Source: CAVVSD01 sp963837655 (GTDB lineage: Bacteria > Actinomycetota > Thermoleophilia > Solirubrobacterales > Solirubrobacteraceae). Taken from it: a stretch of 64,000 nucleotides of DNA. A model generated the notes under the pieces. It searched no databases, had not been told where the DNA came from, and saw nothing but the letters and a program-made list of their open reading frames with translations. Positions 51,179-59,481 of this stretch are shown here, in pieces. The translations under genes were made by a program, and so were the position numbers. The number at the start of each line of letters is the position of its first letter. Position 1 is the stretch's first letter. Location: the NCBI GenBank assembly GCA_963837655.1, contig CAWIOK010000001.1:558001-622000 (forward strand), read 5' to 3'.

Positions 51179-52012
51179 ATGCCGACGCTGCAGGACGTCG
51201 AGGGTTGGAAGGGCCGTACTGTCGTCGACCCCGACGGCGACAAGGTCGGCACCCTGGAGGAGTTCTACCTGGACCGCCAGAGCGGCGACCCGACATGGGC
51301 CGCCATCAGGACCGGGCTGTTCGGTACGCACACCAGCCTCGCCCCCCTCGACGGCGCTGCCGTCTCGGGCAATGACGTGCGCCTCGGCTACTCGAAGTCG
51401 GCCGTCAAGGACGCGCCGCGGCCGGAGGTCGAGGGTGAGCTGACCAGGGACGAGGAGCGTCGTCTCTTCGATCACTACGGCGCCGCGAAGGCGGCAGCCG
51501 AGCCGGAGCCCGCTCCCGAGCCGGAGCCTGTCCCTGCACCCGAGCCGGCCGCGCCCGGTCCCGAGCACCCGCTGGGCGCCGTGGACACGCAGACCGTCGT
51601 GCCAGAGCCGCCCGCGCCCGAGCCGGAGCCGGAGCCGGAGCCTGTGGCCCCCGAGCCGGTCGCCGAGCCGGTGCTGGCCGATCCCCCCGCCCCCGAGCCC
51701 GAGCCGGAGCCTGTGCCACCTTCCCCCACCTTCTCGTCCGCCCCCGAGCCCACCGAGCCCGAGCCCGTCCCCACCGAGCCCGAGCCCGAGCCCGAGCCGG
51801 CGTCCGCGCCGGTGCTGGCCGAGCGCCCGCGCGAGCAGGCACTCGAGCGCTTCAGCGAGGGCTGGCTCATCGACGGCACGCTGGTGCAGCCGCGTCGGGC
51901 TCGCCTGCGTCGCTACGTGATCACCGAGGAGCTCGTCCTCGAGCAGGACGGCACCGAGTCCAGCCGCATCGTGGGCAAGGAGCCGTACCCGGACGACCCC
52001 GACGAAGGCTAG
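51179..52012 (+). CDS. PRC-barrel protein with long Glu-Pro repeat linker
   Basis: The 277-residue protein has an N-terminal PRC-barrel (about 1-95, including GRTVVDPDGDKVGTLEEFYLD), a charged region, a Pro/Glu repeat of PEPEP-type units (about 108-215) and a short C-terminal basic-to-acidic domain (about 225-277) with RRYVITEELVLE, like the DUF2382 stress domain found with PRC-barrels. Pro-Glu linkers keep domains apart as stiff rods. The likely setting is a stress-related cytoplasmic protein, but no function is known. AGAGGAG about 9 nt before the ATG is the ribosome site. A TAGAAT hexamer at 51093-51098 could be a -10 box. Confidence 0.85.
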   Translation: MPTLQDVEGWKGRTVVDPDGDKVGTLEEFYLDRQSGDPTWAAIRTGLFGTHTSLAPLDGAAVSGNDVRLGYSKSAVKDAPRPEVEGELTRDEERRLFDHYGAAKAAAEPEPAPEPEPVPAPEPAAPGPEHPLGAVDTQTVVPEPPAPEPEPEPEPVAPEPVAEPVLADPPAPEPEPEPVPPSPTFSSAPEPTEPEPVPTEPEPEPEPASAPVLAERPREQALERFSEGWLIDGTLVQPRRARLRRYVITEELVLEQDGTESSRIVGKEPYPDDPDEG

Positions 52013-52015
52013 GAG

Positions 52016-52843
52016 CTACGCGGGCTGGGCGAGCAGCAGTGCCGCCCAGTCTCCTTCCTCCAGCCGCGCGCGCTCGGGGAGACCGGTGCGCGCGGTCAGC
52101 GCCGCCGAGACCTCGTCGGCCTCGGTGCGCAACAGCCCGCTGGCAACGATCCGCTCGGGCGTGGGGCCGTCGAATCCCGCCCGTGCGACCGCCAGGAGCA
52201 ACGGCCGCAGCAGGTTCGCGGCAACGGTGGGCGCGGCCGGCGCCGGGCCGTCGCGGAGCAGGTCGAAGCGCCTCGCCGACACCGTGGTGTCGTTGACCTG
52301 GGCGTTCTCCACCGTCGCGCTGACCGACAGCGGGTCGAAGTCGACGCCCACGACCGGGGTCCATCCGAGACGGGCCGCGGCGATGGCCAGGACGCCCGAG
52401 CCGCAGCCGAGATCCATGAACGAGCCAACGGGCTCGAGCTCGAGCAGCAGCTCCAGGCAGAGCTTCGTCGTCGGGTGCGCCCCGGTGCCGAACGCCTGCC
52501 CGGGATCGATGACGAGGTCGATGATCGCCGGGTCCTGCGGCGGCGGCGACCAAGGTGGCCGGACCAGCATGCGCCCGCCGATCTCGACGGGTGAGTGGAA
52601 TGCACGCCAGCGGTCGGCCCAGTCGTCGGCGACCTGCTCGGTGACGACCTCGACGAGCGCGGCGCCCGCCGCCGCGTGCAGCGCGTGCAGCTCCGGCAGC
52701 TCGCCTTCGGCGCCGTAGACGCCGTACTCGATCGTGTCGGGGCCGATCTCGCGCTCCTCGACCCCCTGCGGGACGAGCGCGAGGAGCTCCGCGAGCACCA
52801 GGTCCGCGTCGGCCTTCGCGACGCGGACGCCGAGCCTTATCAA
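52016..52843 (-). CDS. prmA: Ribosomal protein L11 methyltransferase
   Basis: PrmA trimethylates ribosomal protein L11. The 275-residue protein has a substrate-binding N-terminal domain and the SAM-binding fold with FGTGAHPTT, LGCGSGVLAIAAARLG and the catalytic/NLL segment VAANLLRPLL. Sequence and length fit. It starts at the ATG at 52843, overlapping the dnaJ stop as ATGA, an arrangement seen in many bacteria (hrcA-dnaJ-prmA). Confidence 0.93.
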   Translation of the reverse strand: MIRLGVRVAKADADLVLAELLALVPQGVEEREIGPDTIEYGVYGAEGELPELHALHAAAGAALVEVVTEQVADDWADRWRAFHSPVEIGGRMLVRPPWSPPPQDPAIIDLVIDPGQAFGTGAHPTTKLCLELLLELEPVGSFMDLGCGSGVLAIAAARLGWTPVVGVDFDPLSVSATVENAQVNDTTVSARRFDLLRDGPAPAAPTVAANLLRPLLLAVARAGFDGPTPERIVASGLLRTEADEVSAALTARTGLPERARLEEGDWAALLLAQPA

Positions 52844-53943
52844 ACCCGTAGCGCGCGCTTGAGCTTCGACACGAGGCCCTCGTCCTGGCGGAGGTTGTCC
52901 TCGTGCAGCGTGGCGTCGAGCTGCTCGACGATCTCGCGCTGCTCGCGCGACAGCTTGCGCGGGATGACCACGTTGACGATGGCGCGGAGATCGCCGTGGC
53001 GGCCGGGGCGACGCAGGACCGGCATGCCCTTCCCGCGCAGCGTGATGCTCTCCCCCGGCTGGGTGCCGGCGTCGAGGCCGACCTCCTGGGGGCCGTCGAG
53101 CGTCGGGACGCTGATGCGCGCGCCCAGCGCCGCGATCGTGGCGGGGACGTCGACGACGGTCACGAGATCGTCGCCGTCGCGGACGAAGCGCTCGTCCTCC
53201 TCCACGTTGACGAGGACGTACAGGTCGCCCGTCTGTGCGCCGGACTCCCCCGCGTGGCCGTGGCCGCTCAGCCGGATGCGCTGGCCGTCGGCGATGCCGG
53301 CCGGGACGTCGACGCGCAGCGTGCGGTCGGCGACCTCGCGCCCGCGGCCGTCGCAGCGCTGGCAGGGCTCGGTCGGGCGCCTGCCATCACCGCCGCAGAC
53401 ATCGCAGTCGACCGTGCGCATGACCTGGCCGAAGGGCGTGCGGCTGACGCCGCGCAGGACGCCGTTTCCGCCGCAGCGCTCGCAGGTGACGATCGGCGTG
53501 CCCGGCTCGGCGCCGTTGCCGTGGCAGCGCTCGCAGCGGTCGACCGCCTCGTAGTTGACGTCGATCGCCGCGCCGCGCGCGGCGTCGGCGAGGCTGACGT
53601 CGAGGGCGACCGCGACGTCGCCGCCGGGGGCCGGGCCGCTGCGCCCGCCGCCGCCGAAGAACGCCTCGAAGAGATCGGACACGGAGCCGAACGCGTCGAA
53701 GTTCGGCGCCCGGCCGCCGTTGCGCAGACCCTCGTGGCCGTAGCGGTCGTAGACCTGGCGGCGCTCTGCGTCGGAGAGGATCTCGTAGGCCTCGGCGGCC
53801 TCCTTGAACTTCTCCTCGGCGTCGGGGTCGTGGGCGTTGACGTCCGGGTGCAGCTCGCGGGCCAGCTTGCGGAACGCCTTCTTGACCTGTCCCTCGTCCG
53901 CGTCGCGGGGGACGCCGAGGACCTCGTACGCATCACGGGGCAT
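52840..53943 (-). CDS. dnaJ: Chaperone DnaJ
   Basis: DnaJ delivers unfolded proteins to DnaK and triggers its ATPase. The 367-residue protein has a J domain (about 1-70, HPD in the ELHPDVNAHD segment), a G/F-rich part, and four Cys-x2-Cys-x-Gly-x-Gly zinc repeats (CERCHGNG, CERCGGNG, CDVCGGDG, CQRCDGRG). The C-terminal substrate domains follow. It lies 9 bp after hrcA and overlaps prmA, typical of the second DnaJ copy that travels with hrcA. dnaK and grpE are not in the window. Confidence 0.96.
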   Translation of the reverse strand: MPRDAYEVLGVPRDADEGQVKKAFRKLARELHPDVNAHDPDAEEKFKEAAEAYEILSDAERRQVYDRYGHEGLRNGGRAPNFDAFGSVSDLFEAFFGGGGRSGPAPGGDVAVALDVSLADAARGAAIDVNYEAVDRCERCHGNGAEPGTPIVTCERCGGNGVLRGVSRTPFGQVMRTVDCDVCGGDGRRPTEPCQRCDGRGREVADRTLRVDVPAGIADGQRIRLSGHGHAGESGAQTGDLYVLVNVEEDERFVRDGDDLVTVVDVPATIAALGARISVPTLDGPQEVGLDAGTQPGESITLRGKGMPVLRRPGRHGDLRAIVNVVIPRKLSREQREIVEQLDATLHEDNLRQDEGLVSKLKRALRV

Positions 53944-53952
53944 GCTGTGGCG

Positions 53953-54966
53953 CTAGCCCTCGTCGTACACGTCGGTGATGAACCGCGACAGCTGGCGTGC
54001 TGCGTCGCGCACCGTGCCGATCGCCCGCCCGTAGTCCATGCGGACCGGCCCGATCAGCGACACCGTGCCCAGCGCGCGCTGCGGCAGGCCGTAGTTGGCG
54101 GCGACGAGGGCGAGCGAGCGAAGGGCCGGAGCCTCGTTCTCGGCGCCGATGCGCACGAGCACGTCGCGGCTGCCCAACGCGGTGCGCAGGAGGCCGAGCA
54201 GCGCCATGCGCTCCTCGAGCATCTGCATCAGCTCGTTGATCTGCGCGAGGTCCTGGAAGCGATGCTCGCGCAGCAGGCGCGCGGCGCCCTCGACGTAGAG
54301 CGTGTCGTGGGCGGTGTCGGCGAGCTCGGTGAAGGCGGGGGCCAGCGCGGCGAGGAACGTCTCCTCGCTCTTGCTGAGGTCGGGCGGCAGAACCCGGGCG
54401 TGCAGCGTGCGCGACCCGAGGCCGAGGCCGACGAGCCGCTCGTTGAGGTACTCGGCCGCCCACTTCACGACGCCCGCGTCGACAGGCGCCGGGAAGGTCG
54501 ACATGCGCTTGGAGACCCCGCCGGTCGACGTGATGACCACGGTCATCACCACCTGCGGCTGCAGCTGCAGGACCTCGACGTGGCGGATCGTCGCGGTGTC
54601 CACCGGCGGCGCGGAGACGATCGCGAGCAGGTTCGTGACCTGCGAGAGCGTCTCGGTCGTGACGCGCATCGCCTCGTCGACCTCGCGGCGGACGAGATCG
54701 AGCTCGACCGGGTTGGCGGTGCTGGTGGGCAGCAGGCGATCGACGAAGTAGCGGAAGCCGGCGTCGGTCGGGACGCGGCCGGCCGAGGTGTGCGGGTGCG
54801 CGAGGAGGCCGTGCTCTTCGAGCAGGGCGAGCTCGTTGCGGATCGTCGACGGGCCGGCGCCGAGCTCGGGGTCCGCGCTCAGGACCTTCGAGCCGACCGG
54901 CGCCTCGGTCTGCTGGTAGCAGACGACGACCTTGCTGAGGATGAGCTCCTGTCGCGGCGACAGCAC
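53953..54966 (-). CDS. hrcA: Heat-shock repressor HrcA
   Basis: HrcA represses chaperone genes by binding CIRCE elements. From the GTG at 54966 the protein has 337 residues: an N-terminal winged helix (about 1-75, VGSKVLSADPELGAGPSTIRNE recognition helix split by loops), HTSAGRVPTDAGFRYFVD, and a GAF-like C-terminal domain. TAGACT ends 7 nt before the GTG, a leaderless pattern. No CIRCE repeat (TTAGCACTC...) was seen in this region. Confidence 0.94.
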   Translation of the reverse strand: MLSPRQELILSKVVVCYQQTEAPVGSKVLSADPELGAGPSTIRNELALLEEHGLLAHPHTSAGRVPTDAGFRYFVDRLLPTSTANPVELDLVRREVDEAMRVTTETLSQVTNLLAIVSAPPVDTATIRHVEVLQLQPQVVMTVVITSTGGVSKRMSTFPAPVDAGVVKWAAEYLNERLVGLGLGSRTLHARVLPPDLSKSEETFLAALAPAFTELADTAHDTLYVEGAARLLREHRFQDLAQINELMQMLEERMALLGLLRTALGSRDVLVRIGAENEAPALRSLALVAANYGLPQRALGTVSLIGPVRMDYGRAIGTVRDAARQLSRFITDVYDEG

Positions 54967-54998
54967 GACATCGAGTCTAGAGGCGCCGCAGGCGCCCC

Positions 54999-55379
54999 CT
55001 ACAGGCGCAGATCCGCTTCGCCGCCGCGGACGATCGCCTTGCCGTCCTGCTCGGCCCGGACGTCGACCTTCGCGATGCTCCCGTCGACCTCGGCGACCTT
55101 GCCGGTCACGGTGATCTCGCGGTCCGGGAGCGCCATCCCGCGGAACGTGACGTTCAGCCGCTCGAGGCTGTGCGGGCCGCCGCCCGCGTCGGTGAGCGCC
55201 CGCGCGACCTGGGCCATCGTCCACAGCCCGTGGAGGATGCGGCCGGGGAGGCCGACCTTCTGCGCGAACTCGTCGTCGACGTGAATCGGGTTGAAGTCGC
55301 CGGATGCACCCGCGTAGCGCACGGGCGTGAGCCGGTCCGCCGTGACCTTCAGCTCGGGGATCTCGTCGCCGGCGTTCAC
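54999..55379 (-). CDS. MaoC-like (R)-hydratase subunit (HadB-like)
   Basis: The 126-residue hot-dog-fold protein has the MaoC/hydratase-2 active site DFNPIHVDDEFA (Asp and His) and the LPGRILHGLWTMAQVARAL helix. GTG at 55379 overlaps the preceding gene as GTGA. With the upstream protein it forms a two-subunit 3-hydroxyacyl dehydratase similar to mycobacterial HadAB. Here HadB-type carries the catalytic pair. Confidence 0.86.
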   Translation of the reverse strand: MNAGDEIPELKVTADRLTPVRYAGASGDFNPIHVDDEFAQKVGLPGRILHGLWTMAQVARALTDAGGGPHSLERLNVTFRGMALPDREITVTGKVAEVDGSIAKVDVRAEQDGKAIVRGGEADLRL

Positions 55380-55819
55380 GACGAAGACTCCCGGACGATG
55401 TCGGTCCACGTCCCGACGCAGACCGTCTCGTCGCGCTGGTTGGTGGAGACCGACTCGAAGACGTAGAACGCCATGCCCGCTCGGGTGCTGACGTCCTTCA
55501 GGGTGACCGAGGTCGTGATCTCGTCGCCTGCGACCACGACGGGACCCCACCTGAAGTCCTGGCTGCCGTGCAGCAGGCGGTCGAACTCGATGCCGAGCTC
55601 AGGGTCGAACATCGCGGCGCCGATCGCCGACGAGCAGTAGACGACCGCGAACATCGGCGGGGCGACCAGGTCGTCGTAGCCGTGGTTGCGGGCGACCTGC
55701 AGGTCGTGGTGCAGCGGGTTGGTCTCGCCGACTGCGAGCGCGTACTCCCGGATCTTCTCCCGGCCGACGGCGTACAGGCCGGGGGCGAAGCTCTTGCCGA
55801 TGAGGGTCGTGTCGGGCAT
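55376..55819 (-). CDS. MaoC N-terminal/FAS1-like dehydratase subunit (HadA/C-like)
   Basis: The 147-residue hot-dog-fold protein starts at the ATG at 55819. It has FAPGLYAVGREKIREYA, the ETNPLHHDLQVARNHGYDD loop and the APPMFAVV strand of HadA/C-type subunits. It has the usual partner role in a heterodimer with the downstream HadB-like protein. An ATG further upstream (55942) would overlap the structured region of the retron-like locus and is rejected. Confidence 0.85.
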   Translation of the reverse strand: MPDTTLIGKSFAPGLYAVGREKIREYALAVGETNPLHHDLQVARNHGYDDLVAPPMFAVVYCSSAIGAAMFDPELGIEFDRLLHGSQDFRWGPVVVAGDEITTSVTLKDVSTRAGMAFYVFESVSTNQRDETVCVGTWTDIVRESSS

Positions 55820-55864
55820 GGCGGCGGGAGCGTACCCGCGGCCGGCCATCGCTACCGTCCCCGA

Positions 55865-56023
55865 GGGGCGGCAGGACGAGCCGCGAACGCGCGCCTCGGC
55901 GCGCACTCGCTCTCCGGGGCACCCCCGGGGGACCTGCATCACCGACGCAGTGCATCGCGTGCGCCGTGCGGCTCACATCGCCGGAGCGCGCACGCACGAC
56001 GGGAGGAGTCGGACTGTCGCCCC
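55865..56023 (+). ncRNA. Candidate retron-like noncoding RNA upstream of the reverse transcriptase
   Basis: This 159-base region lies between the divergent hadA-like gene and the reverse transcriptase. Its ends can pair: GGGGCGGCA (55865-55873) with TGTCGCCCC (56015-56023), 9 bp with one G-T, as the a1/a2 repeats of retron ncRNAs do. Between them are three hairpins: GCGCGC-CTCG-GCGCGC (55889-55904), CTCCGGGG/CCCCGGGG-type (55911-55931), and a longer arm closed by GCGTGCGC (55957-55964) with GCGCACGC (55988-55995). A GAGC shortly after a1 holds a possible branching G. Such pairings can arise by chance in GC-rich DNA, so this is a hypothesis. Confidence 0.4.
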
Positions 56024-56044
56024 ATCGGTTCGTCGGGCTCTACC

Positions 56045-57367
56045 ATGGCGCCCCGCATGTCCGTCGCCTCCCGCAGGCGTGAGCTCGGCGCCGCCCTCGC
56101 CGCCGCCTTCCTCGCCGGTGCATGGACCGAGACCGCGATGTTCCGGCGCGGCGCGGAGGTGCTCCAGCCGCGCCCGCCCTGGATGCGACGGGTCGTGCGC
56201 CGGGTGCTCGAGGCCTACCCGCGGCCGCCGGCCGATCGGCCGCGTGAGCTCGCCACGTTCATTGTGCGCACGCTCGAGCGGTCCGCAGCCCGCCCGGACG
56301 TCCGCCGCTGGCGCGACTTCGAGACCGAGATGGGCCGGACGCGCTGGCCCGTGCCTGAGATCACGTCGCCCGGCGCGCTGGCCGAGCGCCTCGAGCTCGA
56401 CGCGGGCCAGCTCATGTGGCTCGCCGACGCCCGCGGCCTCGAGCGCGGCACCCCCGAGCGGCGGCTGCGCCATTACACGTACCGGTGGCAGCCGCGCCGC
56501 GACGGACCGCCACGGCCCATCGCACGGCCGAAGCGGCGCCTGAAGGAGATCCAGCGCTGGATCCTCCACGAGATCCTCGACCGCATCCCGCACCACGACG
56601 CGGCGCACGGCTTCGTCCCCGGGCGCTCCGTGCGCACCCACGCCGCGCTGCACGTCGGCCGCGAGACCGTCCTGCGCGTCGACCTCGAGGACTTCTTCGC
56701 CTCCGTCCCGGCAGGTCGCGTCTTCGGCGTCTTCCGCACCGCCGGGTACCCGGAGGCGGTCGCGCACACCCTGACGGGGCTGTGCGTCACCGTCGTCCCG
56801 CGCGCGGAGTGGGCGACGATCCACGCGCCGCGAGAGGCCCGGCAGATCGACCGCCACTTCCGGCTGGGTCGCCGCCTCGCCGCGCCCCATCTCCCCCAGG
56901 GCGCCCCGACGTCGCCCGCCCTCGCGTCGCTCGCGGCCCAGGGGCTTGATCGGCGTCTCGCCGGGCTCGCACCCACCCTCGGCGCGCGGTACTCGCGCTA
57001 CGCGGACGACCTCACGTTCTCCGGGGCCGCGAGCCTTCCGACCGGCGTCGTGACCCGGGCGGTGTCGCGGATCGCGCGCGACGAGGGCTTCGGCGTCGCG
57101 GCCGGCAAGACGCGCGTACGGAGACGCAGCGAGCGCCAGGTGGTCTGCGGCGTCGTCGTCAACGACCGCCTCAACGTGCCACGCGCCGAGTACGACCGCC
57201 TCAAGGCCATCCTGCACGACGCCGAGCGCAACGGCCCAGAGGCGGCCGACAGGACCGGAGCGCCCGACTTCCGTGCCCACCTGCAGGGCCGCATCGCGTG
57301 GGTCGCGCAGCTGCATCCCGATCGCGGACGGCGGCTGCGGGCCCGGTTCGACGCGATCGACTGGTGA
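56045..57367 (+). CDS. Retron-like reverse transcriptase, stand-alone
   Basis: The 440-residue protein has an N-terminal extension of about 155 residues, rich in Arg/Trp, and then a complete reverse transcriptase. Motifs run as IARPKRRLKEIQRWI, GFVPGRSVRTHA, VDLEDFFASV (motif A), LPQGAPTSPAL, RYSRYADDLTFSG (catalytic YADD at about 319-322) and VCGVVVNDRLNV. The THAALH (about 198-203) and VCG segments match the NAxxH and VTG signatures of retron RTs in position, with changes. No DNA maturase, integrase or endonuclease domain appears, arguing against a group II intron. Either the ATG at 56045 or 56057 may start the protein. No toxin or effector follows: the next gene is LysE. Confidence 0.9.
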   Translation: MAPRMSVASRRRELGAALAAAFLAGAWTETAMFRRGAEVLQPRPPWMRRVVRRVLEAYPRPPADRPRELATFIVRTLERSAARPDVRRWRDFETEMGRTRWPVPEITSPGALAERLELDAGQLMWLADARGLERGTPERRLRHYTYRWQPRRDGPPRPIARPKRRLKEIQRWILHEILDRIPHHDAAHGFVPGRSVRTHAALHVGRETVLRVDLEDFFASVPAGRVFGVFRTAGYPEAVAHTLTGLCVTVVPRAEWATIHAPREARQIDRHFRLGRRLAAPHLPQGAPTSPALASLAAQGLDRRLAGLAPTLGARYSRYADDLTFSGAASLPTGVVTRAVSRIARDEGFGVAAGKTRVRRRSERQVVCGVVVNDRLNVPRAEYDRLKAILHDAERNGPEAADRTGAPDFRAHLQGRIAWVAQLHPDRGRRLRARFDAIDW

Positions 57368-57397
57368 GCCGCGGGAACGCGCTGGTACAACCACGTC

Positions 57398-58009
57398 ATG
57401 AGCGTTGCGTTCCTGCTCACGAGCCTCGTGATCGTCGCGACCCCGGGGACCGGTGTCCTCTACACGCTGGCCGCCGGGCTCTCGCGCGGCGCACGGGCGA
57501 GCGTGCTTGCCGCGCTCGCGTGCACCCTCGGGATCGTGCCGCACATGATCGCGGCGATCACGGGACTCGCCGCGCTGCTGCACGCGAGCGCCGTTGCCTT
57601 CCAGACGCTGAAGTACCTCGGCGTCGCCTACCTGCTCTGGATGGCCTGGAGCACGTTCCGTGAGAAGGGCACGCTCGTGGTCGAGGACGACGCGGAGCCC
57701 GTGCCGGCGCGCCGCGTGCTCGTCTCCGGCGTGCTCATCAACATCCTCAACCCGAAGCTGACGATCTTCTTCTTCGCGTTCCTTCCGCAGTTCGTGAGCA
57801 CGGACGAGCCCGGGGGGCTCGTGCACATGGTCGGGCTCAGCGCCGTCTTCATGCTCATGACCTTCGTGATCTTCGCGATCTACGGGGTCTTCGCCTCGGC
57901 GGTGCGCGCGCACGTCATCGCCAGCCCGCGCGTCGTCACCTGGATGCGGCGCACGTTCGCCGGATCGTTCGTCGCGCTCAGCGCGAAGCTGGCACTCGCA
58001 TCTCGCTGA
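57398..58009 (+). CDS. LysE/RhtB-family amino-acid exporter
   Basis: The 203-residue membrane protein has about six helices and the LysE-fold features: ATPGTGVLYTLAAGL near the N-terminus, KYLGVAYLLWMAW and the NPKLTIFFFAFLPQF motif. It likely exports an amino acid or small zwitterion. TACAAC lies 6 nt before the ATG. The final 32 bases overlap the convergent MFS gene. Confidence 0.9.
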   Translation: MSVAFLLTSLVIVATPGTGVLYTLAAGLSRGARASVLAALACTLGIVPHMIAAITGLAALLHASAVAFQTLKYLGVAYLLWMAWSTFREKGTLVVEDDAEPVPARRVLVSGVLINILNPKLTIFFFAFLPQFVSTDEPGGLVHMVGLSAVFMLMTFVIFAIYGVFASAVRAHVIASPRVVTWMRRTFAGSFVALSAKLALASR

Positions 58010-59402
58010 CCGCCACGAACGCGGCCGTCACCGCGATGAAGCCGGCCGCGACGAGGTAGGAGGCCCGGTAGCCCGCCACAAGTGAGCCGTCGTGGCGGGT
58101 CGTGCTCGCGGCGATCGTCGCCAGCACCGCGAGGAAGATCGCGGCGCCGACCTGCTGGGCGGTCGGGATCAGCCCGCCCGCCAGGCCGCGGTCGGCGGCC
58201 GTGACCCGGCTCGTCATGCCGACCGACACCGCCGGGAAGACGAGCGCGCCGCCGAACGGGGTGAGCAGCAACCCGGGGAGCACGTGCGTCAGGTAGCTGC
58301 TGTCGGCCGTCAGCTGGCTGAGGACGAGCTGCCCTGCCGCGAGCGATGCGAGGCCGGCCAGCATGCTCGTCTTCACGCCGAATCGTGCGATCGCCCGGCG
58401 GCTGACGAGCGTGGAGCCGACCACGAGCGTCGCCGGCGCCGGCACGAGGGCCACCGCCGCCTGGATCTCGCTGTAGCCCAGGACCCGCTGCAGGTAGAGC
58501 GCGACGAAGTAGGCATAGGCGGCGAACACCCCGCCGACCACGAGCATCACGACGAACGACACGCGGCGGATGCCCACCGCCAGGAACGAGAACGGCAGCA
58601 TCGGCGCCTGGACCGTCCGCTCGATGACGACGAAGGCCACGGCGAACACCACGAAGATGCCGAACGCGAGGAGCGACCCCGTCGACGCGAACCCGTGCTG
58701 CTCGCCGTTGCTGAGCCCGAAGATCAGGGCGCCGATCGCGATCGTCACCGTGGTCGCGCCGAGCGCGTCCAGCTTCCGGCTACGGTCGCCGGGCACCTCG
58801 GGCAGGACACGCCGCGCGACGGGGAGCAGCACCGCGATCACCGGGATGTTGACCAGGAAGATCGACCGCCAGCCCAGGTACTGGGTGAGGATGCCGCCCG
58901 CGACGATGCCGCTCACGCCTCCGGCGGCCGTTGCCGCCGTCCACAGGCCGAGCGCCCGGGTGCGCGCCGGCCCGTCGGCGTAGATCGCGGTGAGCATCGC
59001 GATGATCGACGGCGCCATCAGCGCCGCGCCGATGCCCTGCACGAACCGCGCGGCGACGAGCATCACCGGTGACGACGCGAGCCCGCAGACGACCGACGCG
59101 GCGCCGAACAGCCACAGGCCGCCGAGCAGCAGCCTGCGCCGCCCGAGCACGTCTCCCAGCCGGCCGCCCAGCAGCAGCAGCGAGCCGAACGAGAGCGCGT
59201 AGCCGGTTACGACCCACTGCAGGCTCGCGGCGCTGAAGTGCAGCTCGCCGGCGATCGTGCGCAGCGCGATGTTCACGATGCTGAAGTCCAGCTGCAGGAC
59301 GAACTGCGCCACGCACAGCAGCAGGAGCGGCGACGCACCGGCGCGGCCGGCGTCCGCTCCGCGAGCGGTGAGCGAGCGCGTGCGCTCGACGATGGGTGTC
59401 AA
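57978..59402 (-). CDS. MFS drug exporter, DHA2 family (third copy)
   Basis: The product of about 474 residues has 14 or so helices, the DHA2 first-helix signature LQLDFSIVNIALRTI and a motif A loop GGRLGDVLGRRRLL. The best start is the TTG at 59402, preceded by AGGAG at about 4 nt. A conventional ATG is absent until 59636, whose extension would cross the divergent LuxR-type gene. Position beside the HD-GYP/LuxR gene (divergent, 80 bp apart) suggests this regulator may control it. Confidence 0.83.
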   Translation of the reverse strand: MTPIVERTRSLTARGADAGRAGASPLLLLCVAQFVLQLDFSIVNIALRTIAGELHFSAASLQWVVTGYALSFGSLLLLGGRLGDVLGRRRLLLGGLWLFGAASVVCGLASSPVMLVAARFVQGIGAALMAPSIIAMLTAIYADGPARTRALGLWTAATAAGGVSGIVAGGILTQYLGWRSIFLVNIPVIAVLLPVARRVLPEVPGDRSRKLDALGATTVTIAIGALIFGLSNGEQHGFASTGSLLAFGIFVVFAVAFVVIERTVQAPMLPFSFLAVGIRRVSFVVMLVVGGVFAAYAYFVALYLQRVLGYSEIQAAVALVPAPATLVVGSTLVSRRAIARFGVKTSMLAGLASLAAGQLVLSQLTADSSYLTHVLPGLLLTPFGGALVFPAVSVGMTSRVTAADRGLAGGLIPTAQQVGAAIFLAVLATIAASTTRHDGSLVAGYRASYLVAAGFIAVTAAFVAVSEMRVPASR

Positions 59403-59481
59403 CAGGCTCCTGGCACGCGCGGCGACGGGTCGGTCGTTCCACGGTAGGAGGCGCCCGTGCGGCGTATCGTCCGCGGGTGCA

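Noticed and set aside
51475..51879. Minus-strand Gly/Ser-rich repeat protein
   Set aside because: Antisense image of the Glu-Pro repeat (CCGGAG reads as Gly/Ser in the other strand). No start context.
53953..55000. CIRCE operator near hrcA/dnaJ
   Set aside because: No TTAGCACTC-N9-GAGTGCTAA-like repeat was seen upstream of either gene.
56045..57367. Group II intron-encoded protein or diversity-generating retroelement RT
   Set aside because: No maturase, DNA-binding or HNH domain, no intron domain V-like structure, and no template/variable repeat or accessory gene was found around it.
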